From: CAIYTF01 sp963664845
Lineage (GTDB): Bacteria > Bacteroidota > Ignavibacteria > Ignavibacteriales > Ignavibacteriaceae
Reading direction: 5' to 3'
DNA: 64,000 nt
Assembly (NCBI GenBank): GCA_963664845.1
Contig: OY761615.1
Coordinates: 5,022,001 to 5,086,000, forward strand
The notes below the pieces were generated by a model that was given only the letters and a program-made list of their open reading frames with translations, was not told the origin of the DNA and searched no databases. Made by a program: the position numbers and the translations under genes. Shown here piece after piece: positions 1 through 8,988 of the stretch (the first letter of the stretch is position 1; every line of letters starts with the position of its first letter).

Positions 1-1694
1 TCACTAATTTTGTAAATGATTTTCAATCAACCGGAACTATCAACAACGAACATTTTGGAAAGATGGATGCGCTTGGGGTGGAAATGACGCAGGTGATTGC
101 GGAAATTCGGGCCACCTATAAAGGTGACCGGGAAAAAGCGGGTCCGGAAATTGAGGCCAGGAATAATAGCGGTGAAGTGCTAATAATTGTTCTCAGCATT
201 GTGGCAGTGTTGTTGGGAATCCTTCTGGCATTCATCATCGGCAATCAGATCGTGAAACCCATTAAGCTGGTAGCTGCCCGTACGGAACAATTGAGAAGTG
301 TATGTATAACAAATCTGGATAATGGACTTAATGCATTGGCACACGGGGATATGTCGGTGAAAGCAGCTTCCGGGACGCAACTGATGCGGCTGACGCAAAA
401 AGATGAAGTTGGTGATCTTTCCAGAAGTGTTGATGGCATAATTGAGTTCACGCAGTCAGGGATTGACGCGTTTGAGAACACAAGGCGGGCGCTCAGTGAT
501 TTGATGAATGAAACCGTTGGGCTGATCCACAAGGCAAAAAATGGGAAACTGGATACGCGCGGCAATACCGGTCAGTTCGAAGGTGTTTTTCGTGAACTGG
601 TTGAAGGAATAAACCTAACACTAGACGCAGTAATTAATCCGATTAAAGAAGGCTCCGGAGTTCTAACTGAAATGGCACAGGGAGATCTGACGGTGAGGAT
701 GAAGGGTGAATATAAAGGGGACCATCAGATAATAGCAAACAGCATAAACAGTTTGGCAGATTCGTTCAATCGTGCTTTATCCGAAATTTCAGCAGCGGTT
801 CAGGCGGCTGCAAGTGCGGCAACGCAGATATCCTCAAGCTCGGAAGAAATGGCAGCCGGTGCACAGGAGCAAAACTCCCAGGCATCCGAAATTGCAAGTG
901 CCGTGGAAGAGATGTCAAAGACCATTTTAGAGTCATCACAAAACACCGGGAATGCTGCTGAAAAGTCACGGTTGGCAAGTGAGAGCACAAAAATGGGTGC
1001 GCAGAAAATTGAAGAATCACAAAAGGGAATGGCCCGGATAGTAAACTCGACCAAAGAGACCGGAAGGATAATAACTTCGCTGGCGCAGAAGACTGATCAG
1101 ATTGGTGAAATTACACAGGTGATTGATGATATCGCGGACCAGACGAACCTGCTGGCACTGAATGCCGCAATTGAAGCTGCAAGAGCGGGCGAGCAAGGCA
1201 GAGGTTTTGCTGTTGTTGCTGATGAAGTGCGGAAACTGGCGGAACGGACAACCAAGGCAACCAAAGAAATTGCAGATACCATCAAAACGGTTCAGCGTGA
1301 GGCAAAGGAAGCTGACAAGTCCATGGAGGAAGCAGAAGAATCAGTTCAGGCAGGAATGGCACTGACTGAAGAAGTGGCAAAAGCACTGGTGCAGATAATG
1401 GAGATCAACAGTATTGTTTCAGATCTTGTCAATCAGATTGCAGCCACCAGTGAGGAACAATCATCAACGGCGGAACAGATAAGCAAAAACATTGATAATA
1501 TCAGCAGTGTTTCTCATGAATCGGCAACAGCAACAAGTGAAATAGCCCGTGCAACAGAAGATCTCAGCCGGTTAACCGATAATCTTCAGTCACTGATTGA
1601 CCGCTTTCTGCTTGATGACAGCAACCGCTCCGGAGGTGTTGTAAGGAATTCTCTCGTCGCGAGGAAAAGCAATAAGCCGGCGAGGCGTAGTTAG
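1..1694 (+). CDS. Methyl-accepting chemotaxis protein, 5' end outside window
   Basis: This is a membrane chemoreceptor that signals to CheA/CheW. The frame is open from base 3 with no convincing start, so the sensor domain lies upstream of the window. Counting from the Met at base 63, a membrane helix spans about residues 37-60. HAMP-like helices follow to about residue 230, with two tandem HAMP-type segments. The signalling domain covers about 240-520. Its hairpin tip contains DQTNLLALNAAIEAARAGE, the family signature that contacts CheA/CheW. The C-terminus ends in a basic tail without a recognisable CheR-tethering pentapeptide. No other chemotaxis gene is nearby. The ligand cannot be inferred. 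Confidence 0.93.
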   Translation, partial: TNFVNDFQSTGTINNEHFGKMDALGVEMTQVIAEIRATYKGDREKAGPEIEARNNSGEVLIIVLSIVAVLLGILLAFIIGNQIVKPIKLVAARTEQLRSVCITNLDNGLNALAHGDMSVKAASGTQLMRLTQKDEVGDLSRSVDGIIEFTQSGIDAFENTRRALSDLMNETVGLIHKAKNGKLDTRGNTGQFEGVFRELVEGINLTLDAVINPIKEGSGVLTEMAQGDLTVRMKGEYKGDHQIIANSINSLADSFNRALSEISAAVQAAASAATQISSSSEEMAAGAQEQNSQASEIASAVEEMSKTILESSQNTGNAAEKSRLASESTKMGAQKIEESQKGMARIVNSTKETGRIITSLAQKTDQIGEITQVIDDIADQTNLLALNAAIEAARAGEQGRGFAVVADEVRKLAERTTKATKEIADTIKTVQREAKEADKSMEEAEESVQAGMALTEEVAKALVQIMEINSIVSDLVNQIAATSEEQSSTAEQISKNIDNISSVSHESATATSEIARATEDLSRLTDNLQSLIDRFLLDDSNRSGGVVRNSLVARKSNKPARRS

Positions 1695-2049
1695 ATTCCA
1701 ATCAATGATCTTATAGCCAGAAATGGCGAAATATTTAACAAAGTGAAAAACGGACCCGCACTGTGGAGGCTGTCTCAAAAGGGTAAAATGGTACGCGGAT
1801 AACGCGGATTTGAACGAATTTCCACGGATAGAAATCAACTACTTAACTTTTAAGACAGCCTGATGTGTCTTTTTTGTTCTGGCTTTTCCATGTTATGTGA
1901 AAATCCACACGATTGAAGACGTATGAAAAAGTGCGATCAGTGTTTTATTGTTCTTAACGAATAGGGGTTGTTATGAGTTTTATAATGCTACAACAAACCG
2001 CGGCACTGCTGATTCTGAAGCGGGTGCCGCGGATCGATGTTTAAAAGAT
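1695..2049. other. Intergenic spacer with a small inverted-repeat element
   Basis: No gene is seen here. The spacer holds the 95-bp element at 1767-1861. Bases 1706-1750 resemble the sequence just downstream of the phosphoesterase gene (about 35530-35580); both share a TATAGCCA-n2-AATGGC core. Confidence 0.6.
1767..1861. repeat. MITE-like element, family B, complete copy
   Basis: A 95-bp element is bounded by 15-bp inverted repeats: AGGCTGTCTCAAAAG at 1767-1781 and its near-perfect complement at 1847-1861 (one mismatch). The ends resemble those of some transposase-bearing IS elements, but no ORF fits inside. Internal sequence such as ACGCGGATTTGAAC recurs at about 8200 and, weaker, at about 40195. 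Related ends occur at 58392-58514. It is probably a non-autonomous element mobilised by a transposase elsewhere. Confidence 0.65.
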
Positions 2050-2838
2050 CTAACGCTTATTATATTGGCCTATTATAAACAAGGTTTCCCACGCTGAATT
2101 CCCAAGCAATTTTTGAGCTGCCATTTCAAAGGTATCTTCCCATACACCTTTGGTTAGTCCCCAGAATGGGATTGAAGCGGCAACTTGAGGAGCTCCGTAG
2201 TTTATCCAGGTGTCTTTTTTATAATCATAAATAATGAAACTGAAAAAGCCGTTCAGTTTTGAAATGCTGCCGCCACCGCCAACAAACACACCGCCGGTAT
2301 TGAATGAACCATGAGGGGTGGACACCGTTGTCCCCGGCATAAAATACCCTCCGCTTGAGCCTGCGGAAATATCGCGGCCATAGGTGAGAGTTGAAATAAG
2401 AATTACGATATCCGGTGTTTTCCCCTTTGAAATTAACCATTCTTTTGTCGGCAGATAGAAATTTATCATGGTTTTATCTTCACCTATTGGATATTGTTTG
2501 AAAAACGCATCCGTTGTATACCGTTGTGGAATTTCAAGCGATGTATCCGACTCAAAAATTTCATATTTCTGAGTCTCGAAATCGTGCTCTAACGTGGCGA
2601 GCACTTTTTTATAAAATTCCCCCCGCAAAACTTTTCTTGCATCGTCTTTTTTGTTATCGAAGTCATCCCTTATATCATCAGTGTTTTTTATATCGATTGA
2701 ATCAAGTGCGGGGCCAAGGATCAATACTTTTCGTCCCCCGATATCTTTGGTAGAATAATTGTTGCTCATATTAACCAGTTCGGATGCGCATCCTGTTAAA
2801 AACGGCAGAAAGAGAACGAGCCAGAGGAAGTGTTTCAT
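2050..2838 (-). CDS. Putative lipoprotein, paralogue of the gene at 9211
   Basis: This is a 262-residue secreted lipoprotein of unknown function. The N-terminus has a hydrophobic signal ending in a lipobox (FLTGCAS), so the mature protein should start at Cys17. It is clearly related to the lipoprotein at 9211-10050. Both have an early LxxxDSI segment, a middle F-Y-x-P-x-KEWL-x-x-x-G motif followed by PD and a beta segment, a glycine-rich stretch, and a late FSFxIYDY motif. The gene is divergent from the outer-membrane protein gene at 3127. I do not recognise a named family. Confidence 0.8.
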   Translation of the reverse strand: MKHFLWLVLFLPFLTGCASELVNMSNNYSTKDIGGRKVLILGPALDSIDIKNTDDIRDDFDNKKDDARKVLRGEFYKKVLATLEHDFETQKYEIFESDTSLEIPQRYTTDAFFKQYPIGEDKTMINFYLPTKEWLISKGKTPDIVILISTLTYGRDISAGSSGGYFMPGTTVSTPHGSFNTGGVFVGGGGSISKLNGFFSFIIYDYKKDTWINYGAPQVAASIPFWGLTKGVWEDTFEMAAQKLLGNSAWETLFIIGQYNKR

Positions 2839-3126
2839 TGTATAGGTCCCTTTAGTTGTTTATTGATTGCCTTGCTGCTTTGAAAGCCGAATACAATACG
2901 AATCAAAATTAAGGATTTTTTGAGGGAGATTCAAATGATGGATGTGGCATTCTCAATTTGTTGCGACTGACGATGGCTTTGCTGATGCCCGGACCATCAC
3001 TGTTGCCTGCCGCACAATGGCGAGAAGAGGATAATAATTGCCTGGAGAATTTGTCTGCGCCCAATGTATATTATAAAAGGTTAAACTGATTTCATGAAAT
3101 TCAAAAAGCAGAAGAAAGGAACTGTT

Positions 3127-3672
3127 ATGCTGAATAAAGCAATGCAAATCGTTGGACTATTATTTATCCTGTTTACGCACGTGTATGCGCAGGGTATTAA
3201 CATTGGCCCGGAACTTGGGTTCCAGAAAGCAACGGATGCCGATGATGGGAAATTTACCGGGGGAGTTGCACTCCGTGTTAAAGTGATCCCCGTTTTAGGC
3301 TTTGAGGCCTCGGTAGCTTATCGTTCCGAATCATATTCAAACGGCGCCGCTACTGTCACAAGCTGGCCGGTAATGGTAACCGGGCTAATTTATCCAATCC
3401 CAATTGTGTATGGAGCAATAGGCACGGGATGGTATAATACTTCTTTCACCTATGACCGCAGCAGGTTTTTACTGCTGGCTCCATCAGACGAAACGAAACA
3501 AAAAGTTGGATGGCATTTAGGCGGCGGGGTTGAGCTTCCGATAGTGGGGACAGGGTCAAAAATAATTGCAGACATACGGTATGTATTTATTGACTATGAT
3601 TTTAAAAGTGTTCCCGGTATGGGCGATAAAAAGAGTGACTTTTATGTTTTCACTGTTGGAATATTATTTTAA
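3127..3672 (+). CDS. Outer-membrane beta-barrel protein
   Basis: The product is a small protein of about 181 residues with a signal peptide (LLFILFTHVYAQ) and alternating polar/hydrophobic strands rich in Gly and aromatic residues, ending in Phe (VGILF). These are hallmarks of an outer-membrane beta-barrel. I chose the ATG at 3127 because AAGAAAGGA lies 6 bases before it; the in-frame ATG at 3094 has no such site and would put a very basic stretch before the signal peptide. Its specific role is unknown. It is divergent from the lipoprotein gene at 2050. Confidence 0.8.
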   Translation: MLNKAMQIVGLLFILFTHVYAQGINIGPELGFQKATDADDGKFTGGVALRVKVIPVLGFEASVAYRSESYSNGAATVTSWPVMVTGLIYPIPIVYGAIGTGWYNTSFTYDRSRFLLLAPSDETKQKVGWHLGGGVELPIVGTGSKIIADIRYVFIDYDFKSVPGMGDKKSDFYVFTVGILF

Positions 3673-4227
3673 TTACATACTCATATTACGGAACGTTATC
3701 GATTGAATAGCTACGAGCATCAGCCCGTGGATCATGCACACCCGCTTAAATCGGCTTTAGCCACAAATCTTAGCTCTATTTGTGGCTAAAGCCAATATTT
3801 AGAAGTTACATCTGTCCCACGACTTGAAAGTCGCGGCTATTCAATCGCAGGTTTTGCATAACATAACTTACATTCAGTGATGCGGCAAACTGATAATAAA
3901 TCAACTCTATCTGTGCATAGAGTGCGAATGTATTCTTAGTAGAATGATGAACCAAAAAACGATGCATCATTACCTCAATGTGAAAAAATAATGGTGATCA
4001 TATGCATATGCGGAATATCACATAAAGGGGATAGGGCACCAATGCGGTGTTGACTTCGCGGGCTGTGTGAGCTAGCTTTGCAATAAGCCTATTGACTGAA
4101 ATGAAAAGCCCAAAAGGTAATTCAATTCAGTATTATAGGATTTCGGAAATCAGGTTTGACGTTTTGCGAAGTGTGTGTGCAAACGGAAAGAAACTGGTTT
4201 CCTGTACCAAAAATAAGGAGATACATC
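3673..4227. other. Intergenic spacer with a large palindromic repeat
   Basis: No gene is seen. The first half is the palindromic element at 3700-3847. The remainder (3848-4227) is AT-rich and contains the untranslated leader of the DUF4382 gene. Confidence 0.5.
3700..3847. repeat. Nested palindromic REP/MITE-like element
   Basis: Outer inverted repeats CGATTGAATAGC (3700-3711) and GCTATTCAATCG (3836-3847) enclose a second perfect 16-bp inverted repeat, GGCTTTAGCCACAAAT (3753-3768) paired with 3778-3793. Between the arms are GC-rich segments (CAGCCCGTGG and CCCACGACTTGAAAGTCGCGG split across the arms) that can also pair imperfectly. It has no coding capacity. The architecture resembles REP-type repeats mobilised by Y1 transposases, although no such transposase is in the window. 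Confidence 0.65.
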
Positions 4228-5043
4228 ATGCTACGTGAAAAAAAATACGTGTTGCGTTTTGCCGCTGTGTTGTGCTGTTTCATTATGGCGCTGGCGTGCG
4301 CAAGTTGTTCAAGTTCGTCATCACCATCAGATCCCAATGGGCAGGTACGGGTAACGATGGTGGATGCTCCCGCCGATTATGACCAGGTAAATATTGTTAT
4401 CACAAGTGTAGCGGTGCATCAGGCCGGAGCCGATGCAAACAGCGGTTGGATTGTGATAAACAATGCCAGCTCAACCTATAATATGTTAATGTTACGCAAT
4501 GGCGAAAGTGCCGTTGTCGGTAATGGCTCGTTAGCCGCCGGACATTATACCCAGATAAGGCTTATGGTCGGTTCAGGTTGTAATGTAGTCGTCGGAGGGG
4601 CTCCCTTCAGTCTGGATGTTTCAGCTCAGGCTCAAACGGGAATAATTATCAATCAGGAATTTGACGTTCAAGCCGGCGGTACCTGTGAATTGTTGCTGGA
4701 CTTTAACGTAAACCAATCAATTATGGTGATGGGAATGTCGCAGTTCAAGCTGTTCCCGATGATCAGGCATGCGCCTGCCAGTGGTTGTGGAACCATCTCC
4801 GGGAAAATAGCTCCATTGCTTTCCGTATCAGCGGTGACGGTTTTAAGCGGTTCGGATACAGTAACGAGTACCATACCTGATAAGAGCAGCGGAGCATTCA
4901 AACTCATGGCATTGGTTCAGGGAACCTACACTGTTAAACTTACCGGTTCGAATGCCGCATTCACAGATACTACGATAGCGAACGTATCGGTCAGTGCCCG
5001 GCAGAACACAGATTTAGGTATAATCACCATGAGACCTAAATGA
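4228..5043 (+). CDS. DUF4382-domain lipoprotein
   Basis: The product is a 271-residue lipoprotein. Its signal peptide ends in a Cys-rich lipobox region (ALACASCSSSSS), so it should be anchored in a membrane. Residues of about 38-190 match the DUF4382 pattern: an opening VRVTMVDAPADYDQVNI strand, then a segment on H-x-TQIRL. The last 80 residues resemble a carboxypeptidase-regulatory-like beta-sandwich. Start choice: AAGGAG at 4215-4220 lies 7 bases before this ATG, whereas the upstream in-frame start at 4156 has no ribosome site or signal sequence. The stop overlaps the start of the next gene, so the two are probably translated together. Function unknown. Confidence 0.82.
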   Translation: MLREKKYVLRFAAVLCCFIMALACASCSSSSSPSDPNGQVRVTMVDAPADYDQVNIVITSVAVHQAGADANSGWIVINNASSTYNMLMLRNGESAVVGNGSLAAGHYTQIRLMVGSGCNVVVGGAPFSLDVSAQAQTGIIINQEFDVQAGGTCELLLDFNVNQSIMVMGMSQFKLFPMIRHAPASGCGTISGKIAPLLSVSAVTVLSGSDTVTSTIPDKSSGAFKLMALVQGTYTVKLTGSNAAFTDTTIANVSVSARQNTDLGIITMRPK

Positions 5044-5570
5044 TGAAACGGAACAGAAAAACATTGTTGAATCCGGTTAAACAATACGGATTCTGTGTAA
5101 TCCTGTTGCTTGTAGTATTGACCGGAACAAAAACGGCAGCACAAACACAAGGATTTGGGATCGGCTTTATTGTAGCTGAGCCAACCGGGTTGAGTGCAAA
5201 ACTTTGGACGACACCCAAAAATGCATTTGCCTTCGGCCTCGGTTTTTCGGTAGGCGGCGACCGTATTGATTATCATGGAAACTACGATGGTGGCAGCCGG
5301 TCCCATTTTCACATGGATTATTTATGGCATTCCTTTTCGGCGATAAACTCTACAGAGCGATTCCCGCTCTATTACGGAATTGGCGGGCGTATAAACAGCG
5401 GGGGAGGTTATGACGCCTCCTTTGGTGTGCGCGGTGTATTCGGCATTTCCTGGCTCCCACGCAATACTCCGCTAGAGCTTTTTGCAGAAGTTGTTCCTGT
5501 TTTCCAACTCACACCGTTCGCCGGATTTGGCATGGATGCAGGATTGGGAATGCGGTTTTTCTTTAAATGA
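5040..5570 (+). CDS. Outer-membrane beta-barrel protein, coupled to the DUF4382 lipoprotein
   Basis: A 176-residue secreted protein with signal peptide VILLLVVLTGTKTAAQ. It has amphipathic strands rich in Gly, Phe and Tyr and ends in MRFFFK, as expected of a small outer-membrane barrel. The start overlaps the preceding stop in an ATGATGA arrangement; either of two adjacent ATG codons (5040 or 5043) could be used. Tight coupling suggests that lipoprotein and barrel work together in the envelope. No specific family was recognised. Confidence 0.78.
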   Translation: MMKRNRKTLLNPVKQYGFCVILLLVVLTGTKTAAQTQGFGIGFIVAEPTGLSAKLWTTPKNAFAFGLGFSVGGDRIDYHGNYDGGSRSHFHMDYLWHSFSAINSTERFPLYYGIGGRINSGGGYDASFGVRGVFGISWLPRNTPLELFAEVVPVFQLTPFAGFGMDAGLGMRFFFK

Positions 5571-6086
5571 AGTGATCAAAAGGAAAGCCAGAGCGGACAT
5601 TCCCGAAGGAGCAACCAGGTAAGATTACGGGAACGATCGCAGGGAAAAGTTGAACAGATTCTTTGTACGCTCCCAACAAAGAACCGGATAATTCACCTGC
5701 CGGGACAAAGCAACCCCCGATCCCGGCAGGGGAATCCGGAGTTGGTGAGGTTGAGTAAAAATAGTTGTTTTGTTATGAGCTGGTGAAGTAAGCATTCTTT
5801 TTGACGAATGAAAACGTTTCAAAGTCTTGCTGTTCTTTTCGGGATGAGAAAATATTTCATTGACTTATCTGTTTTTAGCTCTGTGACCATTTCATTTAAT
5901 ACGCCAGGTGATCAGTGGAGTACTTCCATTTTCTGGTTATGCTGATCTTTATTTACCATCGCTTTCCTTGTTGAACAGAAGGAAAAAATTGTTCTAAGGA
6001 ATTAGATTGTAAATAATGTATATTTGGGGAAATGAAAGAAAAAATTCTTTCAGCACAGGCAATTCTCAAATAATTTAGGTGGAATT
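5571..6086. other. Intergenic spacer, no gene seen
   Basis: This 516-base stretch has no supported coding region. The only notable signal is the shared upstream motif near its end (6005-6020). Confidence 0.5.
6005..6026 (+). promoter_or_regulatory. Upstream motif GATTGTAAATAATGTA with TATATTTG box
   Basis: GATTGTAAATAATGTA at 6005-6020 recurs in front of several genes (8271, 9160 and, more loosely, 55041). Here it runs into TATATTTG (6019-6026), which fits the Bacteroidota -7 consensus TAnnTTTG. It lies about 60 bases before the start at 6087. No good -33 TTTG lies at the usual distance. Confidence 0.4.
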
Positions 6087-7970
6087 ATGAGAACAAAGTA
6101 CAGTCGTTTGCTTTTTCTGGTCTTTTTTTCGGGCGCTATTTCAGCCCAGACATTGCCTTATTACTATTACCACTTTTCAGAACTGCGCGGTATAACCGAT
6201 CAATCCGGGCAGACTAATCTGTTTTTCAGACTGCCCTCTGAGCTTGCCCCTTGGATTGTAACGAGCGGAGGTGGATTTTTAAATAACATATTTCGGTTTA
6301 ACCCCGCAACAGGCCATGACTCCCTCTTCCTTGAAGATTACAGCATTGATGACTATCCTCCTGATTGGGGAGAGGTATTAAGCATTTTCGATTATACTTT
6401 CTGGAATAACGATCCGTCACGATTTATTTATTCAGGAGTTGAGTGCGGGGCCGAATGCACTTTTTTTATAAACGGCTATAAACACTCCTGGTCGGGTGAA
6501 GCAGGAGCTGTAAAGAAACTCGTGATATCAGCGCTTGACTCCAATAAAATCTACGCGATTACCCGCCCGTTTTTAACCAGCACTGATGCCGGACTTAGCT
6601 GGACACAGTCCCTGCTTTCTTTCGCACCCGTTTCAATTTCGCCCTTTACTGACAATTTGTTCATCGGAACAGATTATAACAGAACACTGTTTCGATCAAC
6701 GGACCAGGGGAGCACCTGGCAGCCGACAGACACCGAAGCCGCATTACCTGAAAACGTTTCATTCTACTATGACCGCGATTTACTTCACATTTACCGGCTC
6801 TCTTTTAATAAAAGCTTTTATACCCTTCGGGTTTCCGATAATGCCGGCATCGCAAATAATTGGAATACACTATTCCAATCGCCGGAACGGGTTTTTCTTA
6901 ACGTCGATGCTTCGAGATCCGGACGTATCTGGCTTGCAAAGAACAATGTTATTTCAGTATCCGATGATTATGGTCTGACTTTCACCCCTTACAGAGCGGT
7001 TGACCGACACATCACCGGACTCTATGCAAAACCCGGAACCGACACCGTTTATGCAACAACCTACTGGAGTCTGTTTGAAATTTCTCCTGATTCTGTAAAA
7101 ACGCTGAAAATGTTGTCACCGTCACCGGCGCCTATGGACTGGTACCCTTTAAGAAAAGGGTATAAGTGGATATACCGGGAGGTTTATTTCACAGAATACC
7201 CCATGATCTATCAGGACACGAGTATTATTACAAAAGAAATAGCCGGAGACACCCTCATCAAGGGTCATCAGTATGCGGTAATAAAACAAAACAGATACAG
7301 CAAAAAAAATCCGAATACAACTGCTTATTCCTTCCAACGATTTGATACTGCCTCAGTAATGGTTTATCAGTATTCAGGTGGAAAGGAATTTCCCGTTTTG
7401 GATTTGCTGGCTGAACAGGGTGACACGTCTACCGTTAGTGACGGGACACGTGCCGCCTGGACAATAGTCCACATTGATTCTCCCGACACACTCTTCGGAA
7501 TTGCAACCCGAAGAAAAGATTGCCTCCTGATGAATGGAATACCGGGAATGGATTTCACTTTAATGAAAGGAATCGGATGGACAAAAAGCAGTACAGGGGA
7601 GTTGGGAACCAGCTCCACGTCTACCTTAATCGGATTTTTAAAAGACGGAATATTTTTTGGCGAGTCTGATCCGTTACTTGGCACAAAAGAATCTGCATTG
7701 CCACACCACTCCTACCGGCTTTCGCAGAACTATCCGAACCCGTTCAATCCGTCTACAGCTATACGGTATGAATTGCCGGAATTCTCACGTGTAAGTATGA
7801 AATTATACGATGTACTTGGCAAGGAAGTAATGGTACTGCTGAATGAAGAAAAACCGTCCGGGCAATACAGCCTCACCATCAACGGAGCAGGCCTTTCAAG
7901 CGGAATCTATATCTTACGCATGAATGCAGGAAAATTCAGTACATCGCAAAAAATAATTCTCATGAAGTAG
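6087..7970 (+). CDS. Secreted protein with Asp-box repeats and type IX sorting domain
   Basis: A 627-residue secreted protein. It has a signal peptide (LLFLVFFSGAISAQ) and a long beta-rich middle with Asp-box-like motifs such as STDAGLSWT and STDQGSTWQ, typical of sialidase/VPS10-type propellers. The last 80 residues form a type IX sorting domain beginning LSQNYPNPFNPSTAIRYELP and ending in a basic KIILMK. Such proteins cross the outer membrane through the Por machinery and are released or attached to the surface. No catalytic residues were recognised, so the role may be binding or adhesion. Confidence 0.85.
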   Translation: MRTKYSRLLFLVFFSGAISAQTLPYYYYHFSELRGITDQSGQTNLFFRLPSELAPWIVTSGGGFLNNIFRFNPATGHDSLFLEDYSIDDYPPDWGEVLSIFDYTFWNNDPSRFIYSGVECGAECTFFINGYKHSWSGEAGAVKKLVISALDSNKIYAITRPFLTSTDAGLSWTQSLLSFAPVSISPFTDNLFIGTDYNRTLFRSTDQGSTWQPTDTEAALPENVSFYYDRDLLHIYRLSFNKSFYTLRVSDNAGIANNWNTLFQSPERVFLNVDASRSGRIWLAKNNVISVSDDYGLTFTPYRAVDRHITGLYAKPGTDTVYATTYWSLFEISPDSVKTLKMLSPSPAPMDWYPLRKGYKWIYREVYFTEYPMIYQDTSIITKEIAGDTLIKGHQYAVIKQNRYSKKNPNTTAYSFQRFDTASVMVYQYSGGKEFPVLDLLAEQGDTSTVSDGTRAAWTIVHIDSPDTLFGIATRRKDCLLMNGIPGMDFTLMKGIGWTKSSTGELGTSSTSTLIGFLKDGIFFGESDPLLGTKESALPHHSYRLSQNYPNPFNPSTAIRYELPEFSRVSMKLYDVLGKEVMVLLNEEKPSGQYSLTINGAGLSSGIYILRMNAGKFSTSQKIILMK

Positions 7971-8032
7971 GGGCAGAGTTTTGAAGATTGCAGGACTGAT
8001 CTTCTTGGGATACTTGAATCTCATGTTTCGGT

Positions 8033-8180
8033 GGCTGTCGCATAATGCATCCAGCACAGAAGTCTGATTAATCAAGCTCTGTTTATAGGCGCTAATCGTG
8101 AGATTGCCCCGCACACGGGATGAGGCACTTCTCCCACGAGAACGCGGGATCGCAATGACTTTCCCGGAGTTATGCGACGC
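8033..8180. repeat. MITE-like element, family A, complete copy
   Basis: Ends GGCTGTCGCATAA (8033-8045) and TTATGCGACGCC (8169-8180) form terminal inverted repeats around about 120 bp of non-coding sequence. The interior carries GCCCCGCACACGGGATGA and GCAATGACTTTCCCGGAG. Related copies lie at about 30337-30482 and, truncated, at 63668-63799; a fragment lies at 43727-43775. No transposase is present. Confidence 0.65.
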
Positions 8181-8192
8181 CCATCATTCGGA

Positions 8193-8258
8193 GATAATAC
8201 GGATTTGAACTAATTTTCGCGGATAGAAAATCAAAATATGACTCTTAAGCCAGCCTGT
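8193..8258. repeat. Family B element remnant adjoining family A
   Basis: ACGGATTTGAACTAATTTTCGCGGATAGA matches the interior of the element at 1767-1861, split by small changes. It ends in a decayed TCTTAAGCCAGCCTG. The 5' inverted repeat is missing, and the family A element sits where it should be. Confidence 0.45.
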
Positions 8259-8270
8259 TTTTTGGAACTT

Positions 8271-8286
8271 GATTGCAGATAATGTA
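8271..8286 (+). promoter_or_regulatory. Upstream motif GATTGCAGATAATGTA
   Basis: This 16-base motif lies 42 bases before the chosen start at 8329. It is nearly identical to those at 6005 and 10171. It may be part of a promoter or a regulator site. Confidence 0.35.
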
Positions 8287-8328
8287 TTTTATGGGAGTAA
8301 AGGCATCAGTAATATAAAAGGCGAAATA

Positions 8329-8988
8329 ATGTTAAAAAAAATTCTGTTTACTCTTTTCACTGTTCTAAGCTTACAACAGTGTATTTATTCTCAAACCGAA
8401 GTTGCGAAATCACTTTTTATATCAGCTCACTCGGGTGGGCTTATCACTTCACTTGAGGATTTTGATAAAACGTATGATTCACAAGCAGGTTTTGTGTATG
8501 GTATTGGTTTAGGCATCCCGTTCACCACAAGATCTTATCTTTATGGTAAAGCAACGCTGTTTGCAAAAAACGGGACACCTGTAAACAAGACCTATGGCAT
8601 CGAAAACGGAAAGTTTGTTTTGATTTCGGAAACAAAAGGCGGAACTGCGAAATTTACGGAATGGATATTCAACGCGGGCTATATGTACAACTTTTTTCTG
8701 AGTCCTGACTGGACATTGGGCATCAATGGAGGGATAAGTATCCTAAAGATGAAAGAGGAGAAAAAATATATTGACGGAATAAGCACAACATCCGATGGCA
8801 CCGGTTTATTCGGTTTTTTTGCCGGGGCAGCGCTTGAAAAGAATTTTGGCAAATCACCATTCTCAGTTTTCGTGGAAATCCAATTCAATGTTTCTCGCGG
8901 TGACGTTTTGCAATATGTGGGCGACTATGGCGGTGTAAATATTAATGCCGGTGCCCGATACTATCTAAAGGCCCGGAGACTGGAATAG
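8329..8988 (+). CDS. Outer-membrane beta-barrel protein
   Basis: The product has about 219 residues, with signal peptide ILFTLFTVLSLQQCIYSQ and repeated amphipathic strands (FVYGIGLGIPF, NAGYMYNFFL, VNINAGARYYLKA) typical of an eight-stranded outer-membrane barrel. I chose the ATG at 8329 because the signal peptide begins there; an upstream in-frame start at 8269 would translate through the conserved upstream motif. A lipoprotein gene follows 222 bases later on the same strand, and another barrel/lipoprotein pair is found at 2050-3672. Confidence 0.78.
   Translation: MLKKILFTLFTVLSLQQCIYSQTEVAKSLFISAHSGGLITSLEDFDKTYDSQAGFVYGIGLGIPFTTRSYLYGKATLFAKNGTPVNKTYGIENGKFVLISETKGGTAKFTEWIFNAGYMYNFFLSPDWTLGINGGISILKMKEEKKYIDGISTTSDGTGLFGFFAGAALEKNFGKSPFSVFVEIQFNVSRGDVLQYVGDYGGVNINAGARYYLKARRLE

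Larger units (their letters stand above)
7971..8328. other. Intergenic spacer filled by repeat elements
   Basis: No gene is seen. It contains the family A element at 8037-8178, a remnant of family B at about 8193-8258, and the upstream motif at 8271-8286 preceding the next gene. Confidence 0.55.

Noticed and set aside
1590..1838. Minus-strand frame across the chemoreceptor end and the family B element
   Set aside because: It is antisense to a real gene and runs into a repeat element.
1767..1861. Complete insertion sequence
   Set aside because: Only 95 bases with IS-like ends and no transposase, so at most a non-autonomous element.
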